64,000 nt of DNA, taken from NCBI GenBank assembly GCA_039725955.1, contig CP091034.1:2356001-2420000 (forward strand), written 5' to 3'. Position numbers and translations under genes: made by a program. The notes under the pieces are model-generated. The model was not told where the DNA came from. It did no database searches and saw only the letters and a program-made list of their open reading frames with translations. The number at the start of each line of letters is the position of its first letter. The stretch's first letter is position 1. This DNA comes from Sinorhizobium sp. B11 (lineage in GTDB: Bacteria > Pseudomonadota > Alphaproteobacteria > Rhizobiales > Rhizobiaceae). Below, piece after piece: positions 43,006 to 52,252 of this stretch.

Positions 43006-44274
43006 ATGCAGCCAAATACTGATTGCAAATCTCCGGGCTCAAAGCTGGCCTACAGGACGCTTGGCATATTGGCGGGACTGGCCTTCTTCGCGGTCGGATC
43101 ATCGCCGCTTGGGGCGCAGGGCACAGCTCCTGCCCCAGTCACTGATAACGCCGGAACCGTCGGCGAACGCGTGCAGGCCGCCACCGAGGCGCTGGTGCAG
43201 ATGTTCGATTTCGGTGCGGATCTGAGCCCGAAAACGCTCATCGATACCTTGCCTGGCGACTGGGCGATATTGCCGCCGGATCACGGCCTGCCGGCAAACA
43301 AACTGAAGACGTGGTGCAAGTTCAACAGCATCAATCTCAAGCAAACCGATCCACGCTATCCGATCTTTGACGGTCAGAGGGGCCCGGAGGGCATCGCCAG
43401 GCGATTTGAATTGCGCCTGTCTGTCGGTGCAGCCATCTACTGGATCTCCAATGTTCAGGATGAGATGCATGTGCTGGGTTATGACAAGCCCGAAGCCACT
43501 GAAATGGCCGGCATGCGGCGCAACCTGGTCATAAAGAACAGCGTTCAGCAAGGCGAGGTCTTTCCGGTAAACGATGATGTGGTCGGCTTTATCAATCCAG
43601 CCGCCTCCACCACGCCGACTTTTCTCGTTCGATGCCCGGGTGAGCCCGAGGATACGGCAAGGACCGAACGAAATATCCAGACCGTGAGCACGATCGCGGA
43701 AACGCTAGCGCAACGTGCCGCGTTTTTCTCATATGGCCCGGATGGGTCGGTCCCCTTTGTCAGCAAGATGCAGGGCAGCTGGACATTGGTCGATGAAGCC
43801 GCCCGCCCCGAGGTGCAAAACAAAACACTCGCTGACCTATGTCATATCCGCCGCATCGAGATGCGGCCGGACCATCAGCCTCTGCCGATCCTGACCGCGC
43901 ATGTCGCCGACACCTCTTCCGAGCAGGATCGCCCGGTGCCGGCATTGCAGGATGAATTCGAATTGCGGCTCGCCGGTGACGGTGAATTGTTGCGGGTGGC
44001 CCTGCATGATCCGCTTGCCGAGGTGAAGCAGGATCCCGAACGTTTTCGCGCTCCACCCGCTGCGAAAAACGACCTGGTGGCCAAACGCCTCCAGCAGGCA
44101 GCCATTGAGCGCTACCGTCAGGCGACATTGTCCTTCGTATCGCCGGTGACGCTTGTTTCGATCGACGACGACACGTTTATTGAAACCCCGAAGAACCCAT
44201 GGAGCCAGGCTTCCAGCTACGGCACTGGGCCCGCGGCCTTCAAACGTTATTGGATGAGATGCCCTGAAAACTGA
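43006..44274 (+). CDS. Secreted protein with two copies of an unnamed domain, each with a Cys pair
   Basis: 422 residues with an N-terminal Sec-type signal (TLGILAGLAFFAVGSSPLGAQG). Two related domains follow. Domain 1 (about 80-215) has GDWAIL...TWCKFNSI, RRFELRL and ends FLVRCPGE. Domain 2 (about 255-422) has GSWTLV...DLCHIRRIEM, DEFELRL and ends YWMRCPEN. Each thus holds a mid-domain Cys (104; 279) and a terminal RCP Cys (210; 419), likely a disulfide. I do not recognise the domain. The gene is alone; its function is unknown. It may bind a ligand or assist envelope integrity. Confidence 0.8.
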   Translation: MQPNTDCKSPGSKLAYRTLGILAGLAFFAVGSSPLGAQGTAPAPVTDNAGTVGERVQAATEALVQMFDFGADLSPKTLIDTLPGDWAILPPDHGLPANKLKTWCKFNSINLKQTDPRYPIFDGQRGPEGIARRFELRLSVGAAIYWISNVQDEMHVLGYDKPEATEMAGMRRNLVIKNSVQQGEVFPVNDDVVGFINPAASTTPTFLVRCPGEPEDTARTERNIQTVSTIAETLAQRAAFFSYGPDGSVPFVSKMQGSWTLVDEAARPEVQNKTLADLCHIRRIEMRPDHQPLPILTAHVADTSSEQDRPVPALQDEFELRLAGDGELLRVALHDPLAEVKQDPERFRAPPAAKNDLVAKRLQQAAIERYRQATLSFVSPVTLVSIDDDTFIETPKNPWSQASSYGTGPAAFKRYWMRCPEN

Positions 44275-44345
44275 CCTGCTGCAATCATCGCCGTGCCCGT
44301 CAGCGATGCGGCAAGCGACAGCGACAGAATGGGCGAGGTCTTCGG

Positions 44346-44546
44346 TCACTGCGCAATCGGCGAGGCCTGATCCCGAAGCTGCGCCCTCGCCGCGAGCATG
44401 ATCTCGGAAAACCGCGGCAGCGGGCGCAGGCTGTCGAGGTCGTTGTCGTTTTCCATCCATGCCAGCAATTCCCGGCCGCTATTGCGAAACACGCGACCTT
44501 TGGCTCTCGAAAGCTCTTCACCAACGGAAACGGTCGGGTGCGTCAT
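44346..44546 (-). CDS. Possible small cytoplasmic protein, 66 aa
   Basis: The frame encodes a protein-like sequence (ELSRAKGRVFRNSGRELLAWMENDNDLDSLRPLPRFSEIMLAARAQL) with a natural mix of helix-forming residues. The only likely ribosome site (GGGGAG) touches the ATG, which is too close, so the start may be a few codons further in. Family not recognised. Confidence 0.45.
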   Translation of the reverse strand: MTHPTVSVGEELSRAKGRVFRNSGRELLAWMENDNDLDSLRPLPRFSEIMLAARAQLRDQASPIAQ

Positions 44547-44670
44547 CTCCCCGCGCCCTGAAACTGCCTTGGAACTAATGACCTGCGAGACTGTTCAAGC
44601 TATGACGTTGAGACGACGCTGACGTGCCCGGCTGATTGGGTAAGCGGTGATTTTTGAGGAGCCTGTCATC

Positions 44671-45111
44671 ATGAAGATTTCGTCCAGATTTCGTTCGGTC
44701 GCCGTTGCCGTCATCGCCACTGCGGGAGTTGGCGTTGCCGGCACCGCGCATGCCGATAGCGGTACGATCCGCTTCTCCGTCTACAAGGCCGCCTTCTTCG
44801 TCGGCGGCTCCGGAGGCGACGGCACGCTGACCTTCCATGGTCACCGATATCCAATTTCGATCGGCGGCATCTCGGGCGGCCTCGCCTTCGGCGCTTCCAA
44901 GACCTATTTCCAGGGTACCGTGAGCCACATACGCCGCGCTCAGGATGTGACGGGTGTGTACGGCGCAGCGGGCGGCGGCGGCGCGCTCGGCAAAGGAGCC
45001 CAGGTGATCGTCATGACCAATGACAAGGGCGCTCAACTGGAACTGACAGGCAAGCAGGTAGGCCTGCAGATCAACGCCGATATCAGCGGCATGAGCATCT
45101 CGGTGAAGTAA
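44671..45111 (+). CDS. Small exported protein, Gly-rich, unknown
   Basis: 146 residues. A Sec signal (SVAVAVIATAGVGVAGTAHA) is followed by a Gly-rich sequence with alternating strands (GTIRFSVYKAAFFVGGSGGDGTLTF, ISIGGISGGLAFGASKTYFQGTV) and an Ala/Gly-rich middle, ending GLQINADISGMSISVK. It resembles small secreted proteins that are widespread in Rhizobiales but have no assigned role. A SYLF (YSC84) domain comes to mind because of the repeated small-residue strands, but the match is weak. The start at 44671 begins the signal peptide. Confidence 0.75.
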   Translation: MKISSRFRSVAVAVIATAGVGVAGTAHADSGTIRFSVYKAAFFVGGSGGDGTLTFHGHRYPISIGGISGGLAFGASKTYFQGTVSHIRRAQDVTGVYGAAGGGGALGKGAQVIVMTNDKGAQLELTGKQVGLQINADISGMSISVK

Positions 45112-45168
45112 GGCCGTCGCTCGGCCTGGCGCCAGGGACGGTCATTGCAAGCTGATATCTCCGGCGCC

Positions 45169-45378
45169 CTATTTCCAGGCGGGCTCGTTTTTCTTCTCGT
45201 AGTCGCCAAACGCCTTCTTCAACCCGCCCAGCACTTCGGCTGCGGTCTCGAACATGGCCTTCAGCTGCGGCTCGTCGACATCGACGATGTCTTCGCGCAG
45301 ATGGTCCATCATTTCCTGAAGGCGCATCTGCATTTTCTGCGTATGGTGTCGCGGCTCGCGATCGGCTTTGCTGTCCAT
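45169..45378 (-). CDS. Small helical protein, 69 aa, unknown
   Basis: The sequence is strongly helical and charged (MRLQEMMDHLREDIVDVDEPQLKAMFETAAEVLGGLKKAFGDYEKKNEPAW). AGGAG lies seven bases before the ATG at 45378, which is a good start; an upstream ATG is less well placed. It could be a small DNA- or protein-binding helix bundle. Family not recognised. It converges with the exported protein upstream and diverges from the VOC gene. Confidence 0.7.
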   Translation of the reverse strand: MDSKADREPRHHTQKMQMRLQEMMDHLREDIVDVDEPQLKAMFETAAEVLGGLKKAFGDYEKKNEPAWK

Positions 45379-45536
45379 CGGCAATCTCCTGGGGCTCTGC
45401 CAGCCAAACCTTCGACCACCGGTCCCGGTTCCCGATATCGCGCACCACGGCTACAAGGTCCCGTCCGGGACGCTATATCCGATGCCATGTCCTGCCTTGT
45501 CCGCTACCGCCAAGCCTATCCGAAGGAGGATTTGAT

Positions 45537-45923
45537 ATGGCTACCGTCAGCGTTCGATATATCGTCGACGACGTCGATGCAGCGATTGCATTCTATACGC
45601 AGTCGCTCGGCTTCGCGCTCACCATGCACCCGGCTCCGAGCTTCGCCATGCTGACCAGGGGTGACCTGCGCCTGCTGGTGAACGGCACGACGGGCCCCGG
45701 CGGCGCCTCCCAGCCGATGCCGGACGGGCGACGGCCCGAGCCCGGCGGATGGAACCGCATCCAGTTGGAGGTCGAAAACATCGAGAACGAGGTCGCACGC
45801 CTGAAGGCATCAGGCGCGGGCTTTCGCAACGACATCGTCGCCGGGATCGGGGGCAAGCAGGTCCTCGTCGAAGACCCGGCCGGCAATGCGATCGAATTGT
45901 TCGAGCCGCCGAAAAAGCAGTAG
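45537..45923 (+). CDS. VOC-family (glyoxalase/bleomycin-resistance-fold) protein
   Basis: 128 residues with the vicinal-oxygen-chelate fold: a repeated beta-alpha-beta unit opening with VSVRYIVDDVDAAIAFYTQSLGFALTM and closing with QLEVENIENEVARLKASGAGF and LVEDPAGNAIELFEP. The Glu and other metal-ligand positions are partly present, so a metal-bound enzyme or a binding protein is possible. AAGGAGGA precedes the ATG. The substrate is unknown. It stands alone. Confidence 0.9.
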   Translation: MATVSVRYIVDDVDAAIAFYTQSLGFALTMHPAPSFAMLTRGDLRLLVNGTTGPGGASQPMPDGRRPEPGGWNRIQLEVENIENEVARLKASGAGFRNDIVAGIGGKQVLVEDPAGNAIELFEPPKKQ

Positions 45924-46223
45924 AAGCAAAGCACTACACATCATAGTTTATATGATGGTTGAGCTTCCCTTCCGCCGCTTTCGACCTGCTGTCGTGCCCG
46001 GACCGCAAGCGAGCGGCGGGTTCCGCCAAATATGGTTGCCCCCGATCGCATATGGGAACAATATACCTCCGCGATGCGAGATTGCCCCTCGGCCGAAGCC
46101 GACCGAGGCGACGACAGTCGATGTGTTCCACCTATCCAGACATTGAAATTCTCGCGGCTGTGTCGGTCTTGCGATCCTAACCTGGAACTCCGGCCCAAGA
46201 GGGCCGCGGGAGGAGAACCTGTT
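45924..46223. other. 300-bp gap before the NmrA-like gene
   Basis: No credible gene. The open frame running into the NmrA-like gene is not protein-like. The region probably holds the promoter for the NmrA-cupin-NmrA set; I found no clear operator. Confidence 0.5.
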
Positions 46224-46979
46224 ATGAAAATCGTTCTTATCGGAGGCACCGGCCTCATCGGATCGAAGACTGCGGCGCGTCTGCGCGAGAAGGGCCACGA
46301 GGTGCTGGCCGCTTCCCCGAAAACCGGCGTCAACACCATCACCGGGGAAGGATTGGCAAGCGCGCTGGCCGGGGCCGACGTGGTCGTCGATCTCTCGAAC
46401 TCGCCGTCTTGGGAAGATCAGGCGGTGCTGGACTTCTTCGAAACATCGAGCCGCAACCTGCTCGCCGCAGAACGCGACGCCGGCGTAAAACACCATATCG
46501 CGCTCTCCATCGTCGGATCGGAACGACTGCCGCAGAACGGCTATTTCAGGGCCAAGCTTGCCCAGGAAAGACTCATCAAGGCATCCGCCGTTCCCTACAC
46601 GATCATTCATTCCACCCAGTTCATGGAGTTCCTCAAGGGCATCGCCGATGAAGCGACCGTCGGCACTGTCGCCCGGCTCTCGCCCGCGGCCTTCCAGCCG
46701 ATAGCCTCTGACGACGTTGCCGACATCGTGGCGGATGTCGCCCTTGCAAAGCCGATCAACGGGATGATCGAGATCGCAGGCCCGGAACGCTTCGGCATGA
46801 ACGAGATCATCGGCCGTTACCTGAAGGCGATCAACGATCCGCGCACGGTCGAGGCGGATGTCCACGCGCGCTATTTCGGCTCGGAGCTCGACGATCGCTC
46901 GCTCGTGCCGGACGCGGGCGCGAGGCTCGGCAAGATCGGTTTTGCAGACTGGTTTCGCCTGTCCGGGCAGCCCCGCTAG
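46224..46979 (+). CDS. NAD(P)-binding NmrA-like oxidoreductase, copy 1
   Basis: 251 residues. The Rossmann glycine loop IGGTGLIGSKTA is at the very start, followed by the typical atypical-SDR pattern: LAGADVVVDLSNSPSWED, VKHHIALSIVGSER, YFRAKLAQERLIKASAVPYTIIHSTQFMEFL and IASDDVADIVADV. NmrA/HSCARG-type proteins act as redox sensors or quinone/ketone reductases. GGAGGAG is upstream of the ATG at 46224. A homologous copy lies at 47512, with a cupin between. The three genes lie on one strand with short gaps and probably form one transcript. Confidence 0.87.
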   Translation: MKIVLIGGTGLIGSKTAARLREKGHEVLAASPKTGVNTITGEGLASALAGADVVVDLSNSPSWEDQAVLDFFETSSRNLLAAERDAGVKHHIALSIVGSERLPQNGYFRAKLAQERLIKASAVPYTIIHSTQFMEFLKGIADEATVGTVARLSPAAFQPIASDDVADIVADVALAKPINGMIEIAGPERFGMNEIIGRYLKAINDPRTVEADVHARYFGSELDDRSLVPDAGARLGKIGFADWFRLSGQPR

Positions 46980-47029
46980 CCGGGGCTCCCGACACGCATT
47001 TTTGCACGGCAACGAAGAGGGTTACGACG

Positions 47030-47434
47030 ATGAATTCTGCCCTATCCGCATTGCTGGTGGCAGCCGGCATCTGCCTCTCTGGCACTCTGGCTATCGCCGC
47101 CGAGGACACGGCGAAGGTAAAATCGCTCATGAGCAAGGATCTTCCCGACTATCCGGGCAAGGAAGGTCTCATGATCTCGGTCGATTACGGGCCCGGAGGC
47201 TCCTCGCCCATTCACAAGCATGAGGCGGACGCATTCGTCTACGTGCTGGAAGGCTCGATCGTGATGCAGGTCAAAGGCGAAAAGGAAGTGACCCTGCATC
47301 CGGGCGATACGTTCTACGAAAGTCCTTCCGACATTCACCTGGTCAGCCGTAACGCCAGCAAGACGAAACCGGCAAAGTTCATCGTCGTGCTGGTCAAGAA
47401 AAAGGGCGCTCCGGTGGTGTTGCCCGTCAAATGA
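47030..47434 (+). CDS. Exported cupin-domain protein
   Basis: 134 residues. A Sec signal (ALLVAAGICLSGTLAIA) precedes a single cupin: the first motif PGGSSPIHKHEADAFVYVLEGSIVMQV carries the His-x-His and Glu metal ligands, and LHPGDTFYESPSDIHLVSRN the second. It should be a periplasmic metal-binding protein or dioxygenase-like enzyme. AAGAGGG is upstream of the ATG. It sits between the two NmrA-like genes, suggesting a shared role such as quinone or redox-stress handling; that link is inference. Confidence 0.88.
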   Translation: MNSALSALLVAAGICLSGTLAIAAEDTAKVKSLMSKDLPDYPGKEGLMISVDYGPGGSSPIHKHEADAFVYVLEGSIVMQVKGEKEVTLHPGDTFYESPSDIHLVSRNASKTKPAKFIVVLVKKKGAPVVLPVK

Positions 47435-47511
47435 CAGCGCGACAGCGCCGGCCGGAAGCCCGGAAGGCCTGATGCGTGGATTGCAGATACTTGGAAACAG
47501 GGAGCGGATCG

Positions 47512-48264
47512 ATGAAGGTGACGGTCATGGGAGCAAGCGGGCGCATCGGAACGCGCCTCGTGGAAAGCCTCAGGCAGGCGGGGGCTGAAGTCGTCCTCGC
47601 ATCCCCGACGTTCGGCGTGAACAGCGTGACGAGGGAAGGCCTGAGGGCCTCGCTCACCGGCGCGGACACTGTCATCGACGTGACGAACGCGGCATCCTTC
47701 GGAGACGATTCCGCGCTGGAATTCTTCCGGACATCCACCCGAAATCTGCTGGCCGCCTCTGCAGATGCAGGGGTCGGGCACTATCTCGCGCTGTCGATCG
47801 TCGGAACCCCGCACCTTGTCGAGAGCGATTATTTCCGCGCAAAGATGGTGCAGGAGAACCTGATCAGGGCGGCGCGCCGGCCCTATACGATCGTCCATTC
47901 GACGCAGTTCTTCGAATTCATCAGCGGCGTGATCGACATGGCCGCTGATGGCAGCGATATCCGCCTTCCCTCCGCCTCCATGCGGCCCATCGCGGCCGAC
48001 GACGTCGCCGACGTCCTCACCCGGCTGGCGCTGAAACCTCCGGTGAATGATACGGTGGAAATAGCCGGGCCGGAGCGGTTCGCCCTCGATGAAATCGCCC
48101 GCATACTCGTCGCCGCGAACGAAGACATGCGCGAGGTGATCACCGACGAGACCGCGCGCTACTATGGCGTCGAACTGAACGACGACACATTGCTGCCGCG
48201 CCAGCCCGCCCATGTCGGTCCTGTCAGGCTCGCGGACTGGCTGAACCGGTCCATGGCCGATTAG
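47512..48264 (+). CDS. NAD(P)-binding NmrA-like oxidoreductase, copy 2
   Basis: 250 residues, homologous to the 46224 gene throughout: MGASGRIGTRLVE at the Rossmann loop, LTGADTVIDVTNAASFGDD, VGHYLALSIVGTPH, SDYFRAKMVQENLIRAARRPYTIVHSTQFFEF, and a final VGPVRLADWLNRSM. The two proteins clearly arose by duplication, but are too different to be a recent copy. GGGAG occurs before the ATG at 47512. It is the last gene before the GC-poorer segment. Confidence 0.87.
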   Translation: MKVTVMGASGRIGTRLVESLRQAGAEVVLASPTFGVNSVTREGLRASLTGADTVIDVTNAASFGDDSALEFFRTSTRNLLAASADAGVGHYLALSIVGTPHLVESDYFRAKMVQENLIRAARRPYTIVHSTQFFEFISGVIDMAADGSDIRLPSASMRPIAADDVADVLTRLALKPPVNDTVEIAGPERFALDEIARILVAANEDMREVITDETARYYGVELNDDTLLPRQPAHVGPVRLADWLNRSMAD

Positions 48265-48506
48265 GTATCGATCCCGGCCCGAAGTGGCATCGCCTTTGTA
48301 GCCGGACGAGAGAAATCGGTATTTTGACACTAGGTTCCGGAATTTTCAGCTATGAAAAGATCACTGTCGTCAGCCTTTGAAGGCTGTTCAAGGTGCTCTC
48401 GAAGGATCCATGTTTTAAGACAGCCACCGAACTAGCCGAATGCTCACGGCGAATTCGACCATCGCCGCGACGGTTCCCGGACAACAAACCAGTTCGCTTT
48501 ATTTCT

Positions 48507-50459
48507 TCACAAACCAAAGAACGCACGAGCGGCGTTCACAGCGGCAGGAACCCATTCCAGGCCAGGAATGTGAGAAAAAACGGTCAGTGCGGTGTAACCA
48601 ATCAAAGACACGATTGTGTACCCGATCCTCTTTTTTAGATCATCAGTAGCCCACTGATGTGGATGCTTGAAGACAGCGGAAAAAAGGTTTGCGAACGTTC
48701 TGGCTTTCGCCAAAATTCGACCTCCCCGAGCCTCATTGTGAAGTGTCGGCCATCGCGCAGATTGGTTCAAAGTATCGGGGACTTCCGGATCAACTATTGG
48801 GATCTCGGCGATCCCCTCGGCAACTATCGACGTTGTTGTGTCAAGTGCCTGCTCCTGTTCATCCGAGACCCTCACTCCGACGCCATCCTTGACGAAGTCT
48901 CGCCAGTCTTGGAACCGGGAAAGATATTTATCGACCGCCTCAAGATGCGCTTTCAGATCTGCCAGAAGTGGTCCCATGAGGGTCTCTTCTTCTTCCGCAA
49001 GCACTTTCTGTCCTGTCCAAAACTCTTGCCCGAGTTGCAGGATGTTCCTTTCGTCACCAAGCACTTTCGCTATATCCGCGAACACGCCCTTTAACGTTGG
49101 GCTGCAATTTGCCCCCTCGAGCACCTTCGCTATCCGAGCGCCTTGATTGACCAAGTACTCTTTCTGCGCGGTGGCGAACTTTGCCTGCCCGACCTGAGGG
49201 CCGGTTTCGAGCTCAACAACCTTTAGCGCATTTTCTGTCAGCTGATAATGGAAGGGAGCAGGCTCCTGGTCTCCAGTAAGCTCTTCGAGCCGCTCTCGAA
49301 GCTGTGCTGACGGTAACGCCTCTGACTGGTAACCATCGATCTTTGCTGGCCAGTTTGACAGTCGGCCGAGTTTGGTGACCAATTCGACCACTCGGAGGTC
49401 CATAGCCAGCACATTCGCGGCCTCTCCCAACTGTGCAACCGCAGACGCGTCAATTTCGACTGCACTTTGCCATCCGACCGCGAGGACTGCGATCGCATGG
49501 TCTAGGCTTCCTTGGTGCAACGCCTCAGAGAGCGGATCTCTGATCATGCGCAGTCGGTCGAGAATATTTTGGCCACGTGCTTGCTGTTCAGGATGTTCGT
49601 TGACAATTCGAGCGACCGCTGTCTCGAGCCCAGAGACCACTTCCAATACATCGCTGACCGCCCCAACAAACTCCGGCGGCAATGCCTGGTCACCAATATC
49701 GATAGATGCAGTCGAGGCATCGCTTGTGACGGCGTCGCCAATATCATCCGTATCTTCAGTCAATAAAGCGGCTATTCGCTGGTCTACATAACCTCCGAGC
49801 AGGGTCAGGCTCGTTTCGATTGTTGTGCAGGCCTGTTCGATGGAAGGATAATTCGCTTCCATCACAATTGTTCTCACGCGACCGACGGTGCTCTCGACGA
49901 AGGACTTCGTGCGGTGATCGTTTTCGTCCACCTCGAATTCTTGCAGAAATAACGCTATATTGTCCAACAGGTTTGCTCCGCGACGAACCCCAGGTTGGGC
50001 TTGGGCTGTCGTCGATTCACTAATCTCTTTGGCAATCACCGAGACATCGGCGGCAAGTTGCTCTAACAGATCTCGGATCGTCTCGAAGTGTAGCGCCGCC
50101 TCATACCCGGCAGCTCGCTTGGTCGCCGCGCGAGTGACCGCCTCGTAAGCATCGCGTACGAGCACAATCGATCCATTTTCACGAACGCTTCCAAGTGGAG
50201 CGAGGACCGCCATTGTCGCGGAATTTGCGAAGTCACTCACATCGCTTTCGATCCGGTCGAACGCATCGAAATCTATAGCGAATGATCCGCTGCTTTGAGA
50301 CCGCTGCTGCTTGAACCGTTCGTGAAAGTCGCGGATTGTTACCAACGCAACGTCGCGAGCCGCGAGCGCTTTATCACTGCCGGTTTCAAGATGAGTAAGA
50401 TCGTATTCAAGATTTGTAAGGGCGACGGACAGTCGATTCCAGCTTTTTTCCGACGGCAT
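48507..50459 (-). CDS. Unknown 650-aa helical protein with C-terminal hydrophobic anchor
   Basis: The sequence is long and mostly helical and charged (LARDVALVTIRDFHERFKQQ, EAALHFETIRDLLEQLAADVSVIAKEI, DRLRMIRDPLSEALHQGSLDHAIAVLAVGWQ), with no obvious catalytic motif. The last ~40 residues are hydrophobic (KRIGYTIVSLIGYTALTVFSHIPG, then AAVNAARAFFGL), probably one or two membrane helices, giving a tail-anchored arrangement with a large cytoplasmic part. No signal peptide is seen. It is divergent from the RDD membrane protein at 50705 and lies in DNA visibly less GC-rich than its neighbours. Family not recognised. Confidence 0.8.
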   Translation of the reverse strand: MPSEKSWNRLSVALTNLEYDLTHLETGSDKALAARDVALVTIRDFHERFKQQRSQSSGSFAIDFDAFDRIESDVSDFANSATMAVLAPLGSVRENGSIVLVRDAYEAVTRAATKRAAGYEAALHFETIRDLLEQLAADVSVIAKEISESTTAQAQPGVRRGANLLDNIALFLQEFEVDENDHRTKSFVESTVGRVRTIVMEANYPSIEQACTTIETSLTLLGGYVDQRIAALLTEDTDDIGDAVTSDASTASIDIGDQALPPEFVGAVSDVLEVVSGLETAVARIVNEHPEQQARGQNILDRLRMIRDPLSEALHQGSLDHAIAVLAVGWQSAVEIDASAVAQLGEAANVLAMDLRVVELVTKLGRLSNWPAKIDGYQSEALPSAQLRERLEELTGDQEPAPFHYQLTENALKVVELETGPQVGQAKFATAQKEYLVNQGARIAKVLEGANCSPTLKGVFADIAKVLGDERNILQLGQEFWTGQKVLAEEEETLMGPLLADLKAHLEAVDKYLSRFQDWRDFVKDGVGVRVSDEQEQALDTTTSIVAEGIAEIPIVDPEVPDTLNQSARWPTLHNEARGGRILAKARTFANLFSAVFKHPHQWATDDLKKRIGYTIVSLIGYTALTVFSHIPGLEWVPAAVNAARAFFGL

Positions 50460-50704
50460 TTGATTCTCTCAAGAGCAGCATCGCGTCTGTATACCTCACC
50501 GTGGGGTTGTCGTCATCTTTGAGCCGCTTTAAGTTGCTGGCCTTGTCGAAATCTCTCTGGACCGAGAAAAAACGACAGTTTTCGGAAACAACTTAACTGT
50601 CTCTCGCTCACACCAATATTTACACGCTTAGGCAGAAATAATACGACGCCTAATGGGAACGCGACTGTTTTCTTCATTCGGATCGCATTGGGGGCAGAGT
50701 AAAC

Positions 50705-51508
50705 GTGGACATCAACATCACGCAGGCTCATCAGAGAACGTTGCAACCGCGACTCTTTTGGAGGCGTGCAATCGCCTATCTGATCGACATGACGATTTTT
50801 GAAATAGTGCTTGGGGCGGCAATGCTCGTCGTTCCATTGAACTTCGGGACACCCCTCTTCGAGAGCACACAGTGTGAAGAAGTTACTTCCGGTCCGTTGG
50901 TGGAAAAAGTCGAGCGCGAATGGCCCCTGAAGCCAGCAGAGACAAGAGGCAACCAAATCTGCCTAACCCGCGAAATCTTGGGCCTGGAGAGGCGGTACTT
51001 CCAGACGACGGTCATCACTGACAATGCCGGCGGCGCTTCTGCTTCTTGGCGCTCGGTATCGGTGGCGCTGGATCAAAACGGTGACCCGGTCGAAGGGATC
51101 GGGGATATTGTGGGACCGCTGGTCGGCGTTTTCCTTGTATCACTTGCTTTTTCATCCTTGAGTGCGAACGGTCGAAGAACGCTGGGCAAAAAGATCCTGG
51201 CGATACGGGTGGTCACTGTCGAGGGTGCCCCGCCGCATTTTCGCAGAGCTTTGAGAAGAGAACTGTTGAAGTTATCACCGTGGATTGCCTTTGTGGGCGT
51301 TGACACAATCGTTGCCGCATCTACCTCGCAAGGCTTTGATGCCATGCTCCGTTCTGCACATGACGGCGACGCATCTATCACTATTCAAATAGTGGTGAGT
51401 GCAGTCTTGAGCGTGTTCGCGCTGGTGTGGTGGCTCTTGCCGCTCATCAGATGGCGAGGCCAGATGTTTTATGATCAGCTAACCGGCTGCGCGGTACGCC
51501 GTACGTGA
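50705..51508 (+). CDS. RDD-family membrane protein
   Basis: 267 residues. The RDD domain is identified by WRRAIAYLIDMTIFEIVLGAAM (R and D at the usual places), NGRRTLGKKILAIRVV, and YDQLTGCAV near the end. It has about four membrane helices, with an unusually long loop (residues ~45-135) between the first two helices that is absent from typical short RDD proteins and may be extracytoplasmic. RDD proteins have been linked to ion transport or exchange. The start is a GTG. It is divergent from the 650-aa protein, 245 bp away, and precedes a second membrane protein. Confidence 0.82.
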   Translation: MDINITQAHQRTLQPRLFWRRAIAYLIDMTIFEIVLGAAMLVVPLNFGTPLFESTQCEEVTSGPLVEKVEREWPLKPAETRGNQICLTREILGLERRYFQTTVITDNAGGASASWRSVSVALDQNGDPVEGIGDIVGPLVGVFLVSLAFSSLSANGRRTLGKKILAIRVVTVEGAPPHFRRALRRELLKLSPWIAFVGVDTIVAASTSQGFDAMLRSAHDGDASITIQIVVSAVLSVFALVWWLLPLIRWRGQMFYDQLTGCAVRRT

Positions 51509-51673
51509 GACAAGTGCGCCCGCCCTGGCGCCGCTGGATGAAAATTTCACGGCAGGTCAATCGCGGTATCGTTCTAAGAATCAAAGCTAATTATTTCACG
51601 GGGCATTCATGGAAGGTTCGACTAAGCCGGAAAAATTGCGGGTGTTCATCGTGATTTTGTTTGCTCCTGGTTA

Positions 51674-52252
51674 TTGCTCGGCTTTGTTTCGTCGGCCGTG
51701 GTGGTCGGTTCCAATTTCATTCCGTCGGCCGAGTGGTTGGCATGGACAAGTCCTCTGCGTGTCATTGTAGGCTCCCTATCCGCCGCGCTTTTTGTCTGGA
51801 TTTTTTGGAAAGGCGCCGGTGTGAGTAAACATAAGCGCGTCATCGGTGTCATAGTCGGCCCGTTCATGGGTTACTTTATGGCAAGTAATATCCTGTTCAT
51901 CTGGCCATTGCTGCTCCCACTGATCGCAGGCCATGAAGTTGCGCTTCCGTTCACGGTACTTCGACTAGCGGATCGCTTGGGAAAGAACTGCTATTCTGCA
52001 GTGATATTGGAGGACACGCCTTTTCTTATTGGCCAAGTGTGCAACGTCCCGGATGACGTTAGATCACGCCTGTCACCCGGCATCGGCGTCTTCGTACGCG
52101 GCTGGGGAACGCGTCTCGGCGTGTACGCGCATGACTTGAGCCTGACGTCAACGGACCTCGCTTCGCGAAAGTTGGCCGTAGAGCCTGACGCACGGCATGA
52201 CCACATGAGAAACTCCCCCATGGAAGTCGTTTGGGAGCCGGATTATCGCTAA
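51674..52252 (+). CDS. Membrane protein of unknown function (N-terminus possibly frameshifted)
   Basis: 192 residues as read from a TTG at 51674. Two or three hydrophobic helices occupy the first half (LGFVSSAVVVGSNFI, LRVIVGSLSAALFVWIFWKG, VIVGPFMGYFMASNILFIWPLLLPL), followed by a soluble C-terminal half (residues ~95-192). An upstream ATG at 51609 starts a natural-looking N-terminus (MEGSTKPEKLRVFIVILFA) in another frame, which suggests a lost frame near 51660. The start shown is thus the earliest in frame, not necessarily real. Family not recognised. It lies downstream of the RDD gene in the GC-poorer patch. Confidence 0.55.
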   Translation: MLGFVSSAVVVGSNFIPSAEWLAWTSPLRVIVGSLSAALFVWIFWKGAGVSKHKRVIGVIVGPFMGYFMASNILFIWPLLLPLIAGHEVALPFTVLRLADRLGKNCYSAVILEDTPFLIGQVCNVPDDVRSRLSPGIGVFVRGWGTRLGVYAHDLSLTSTDLASRKLAVEPDARHDHMRNSPMEVVWEPDYR

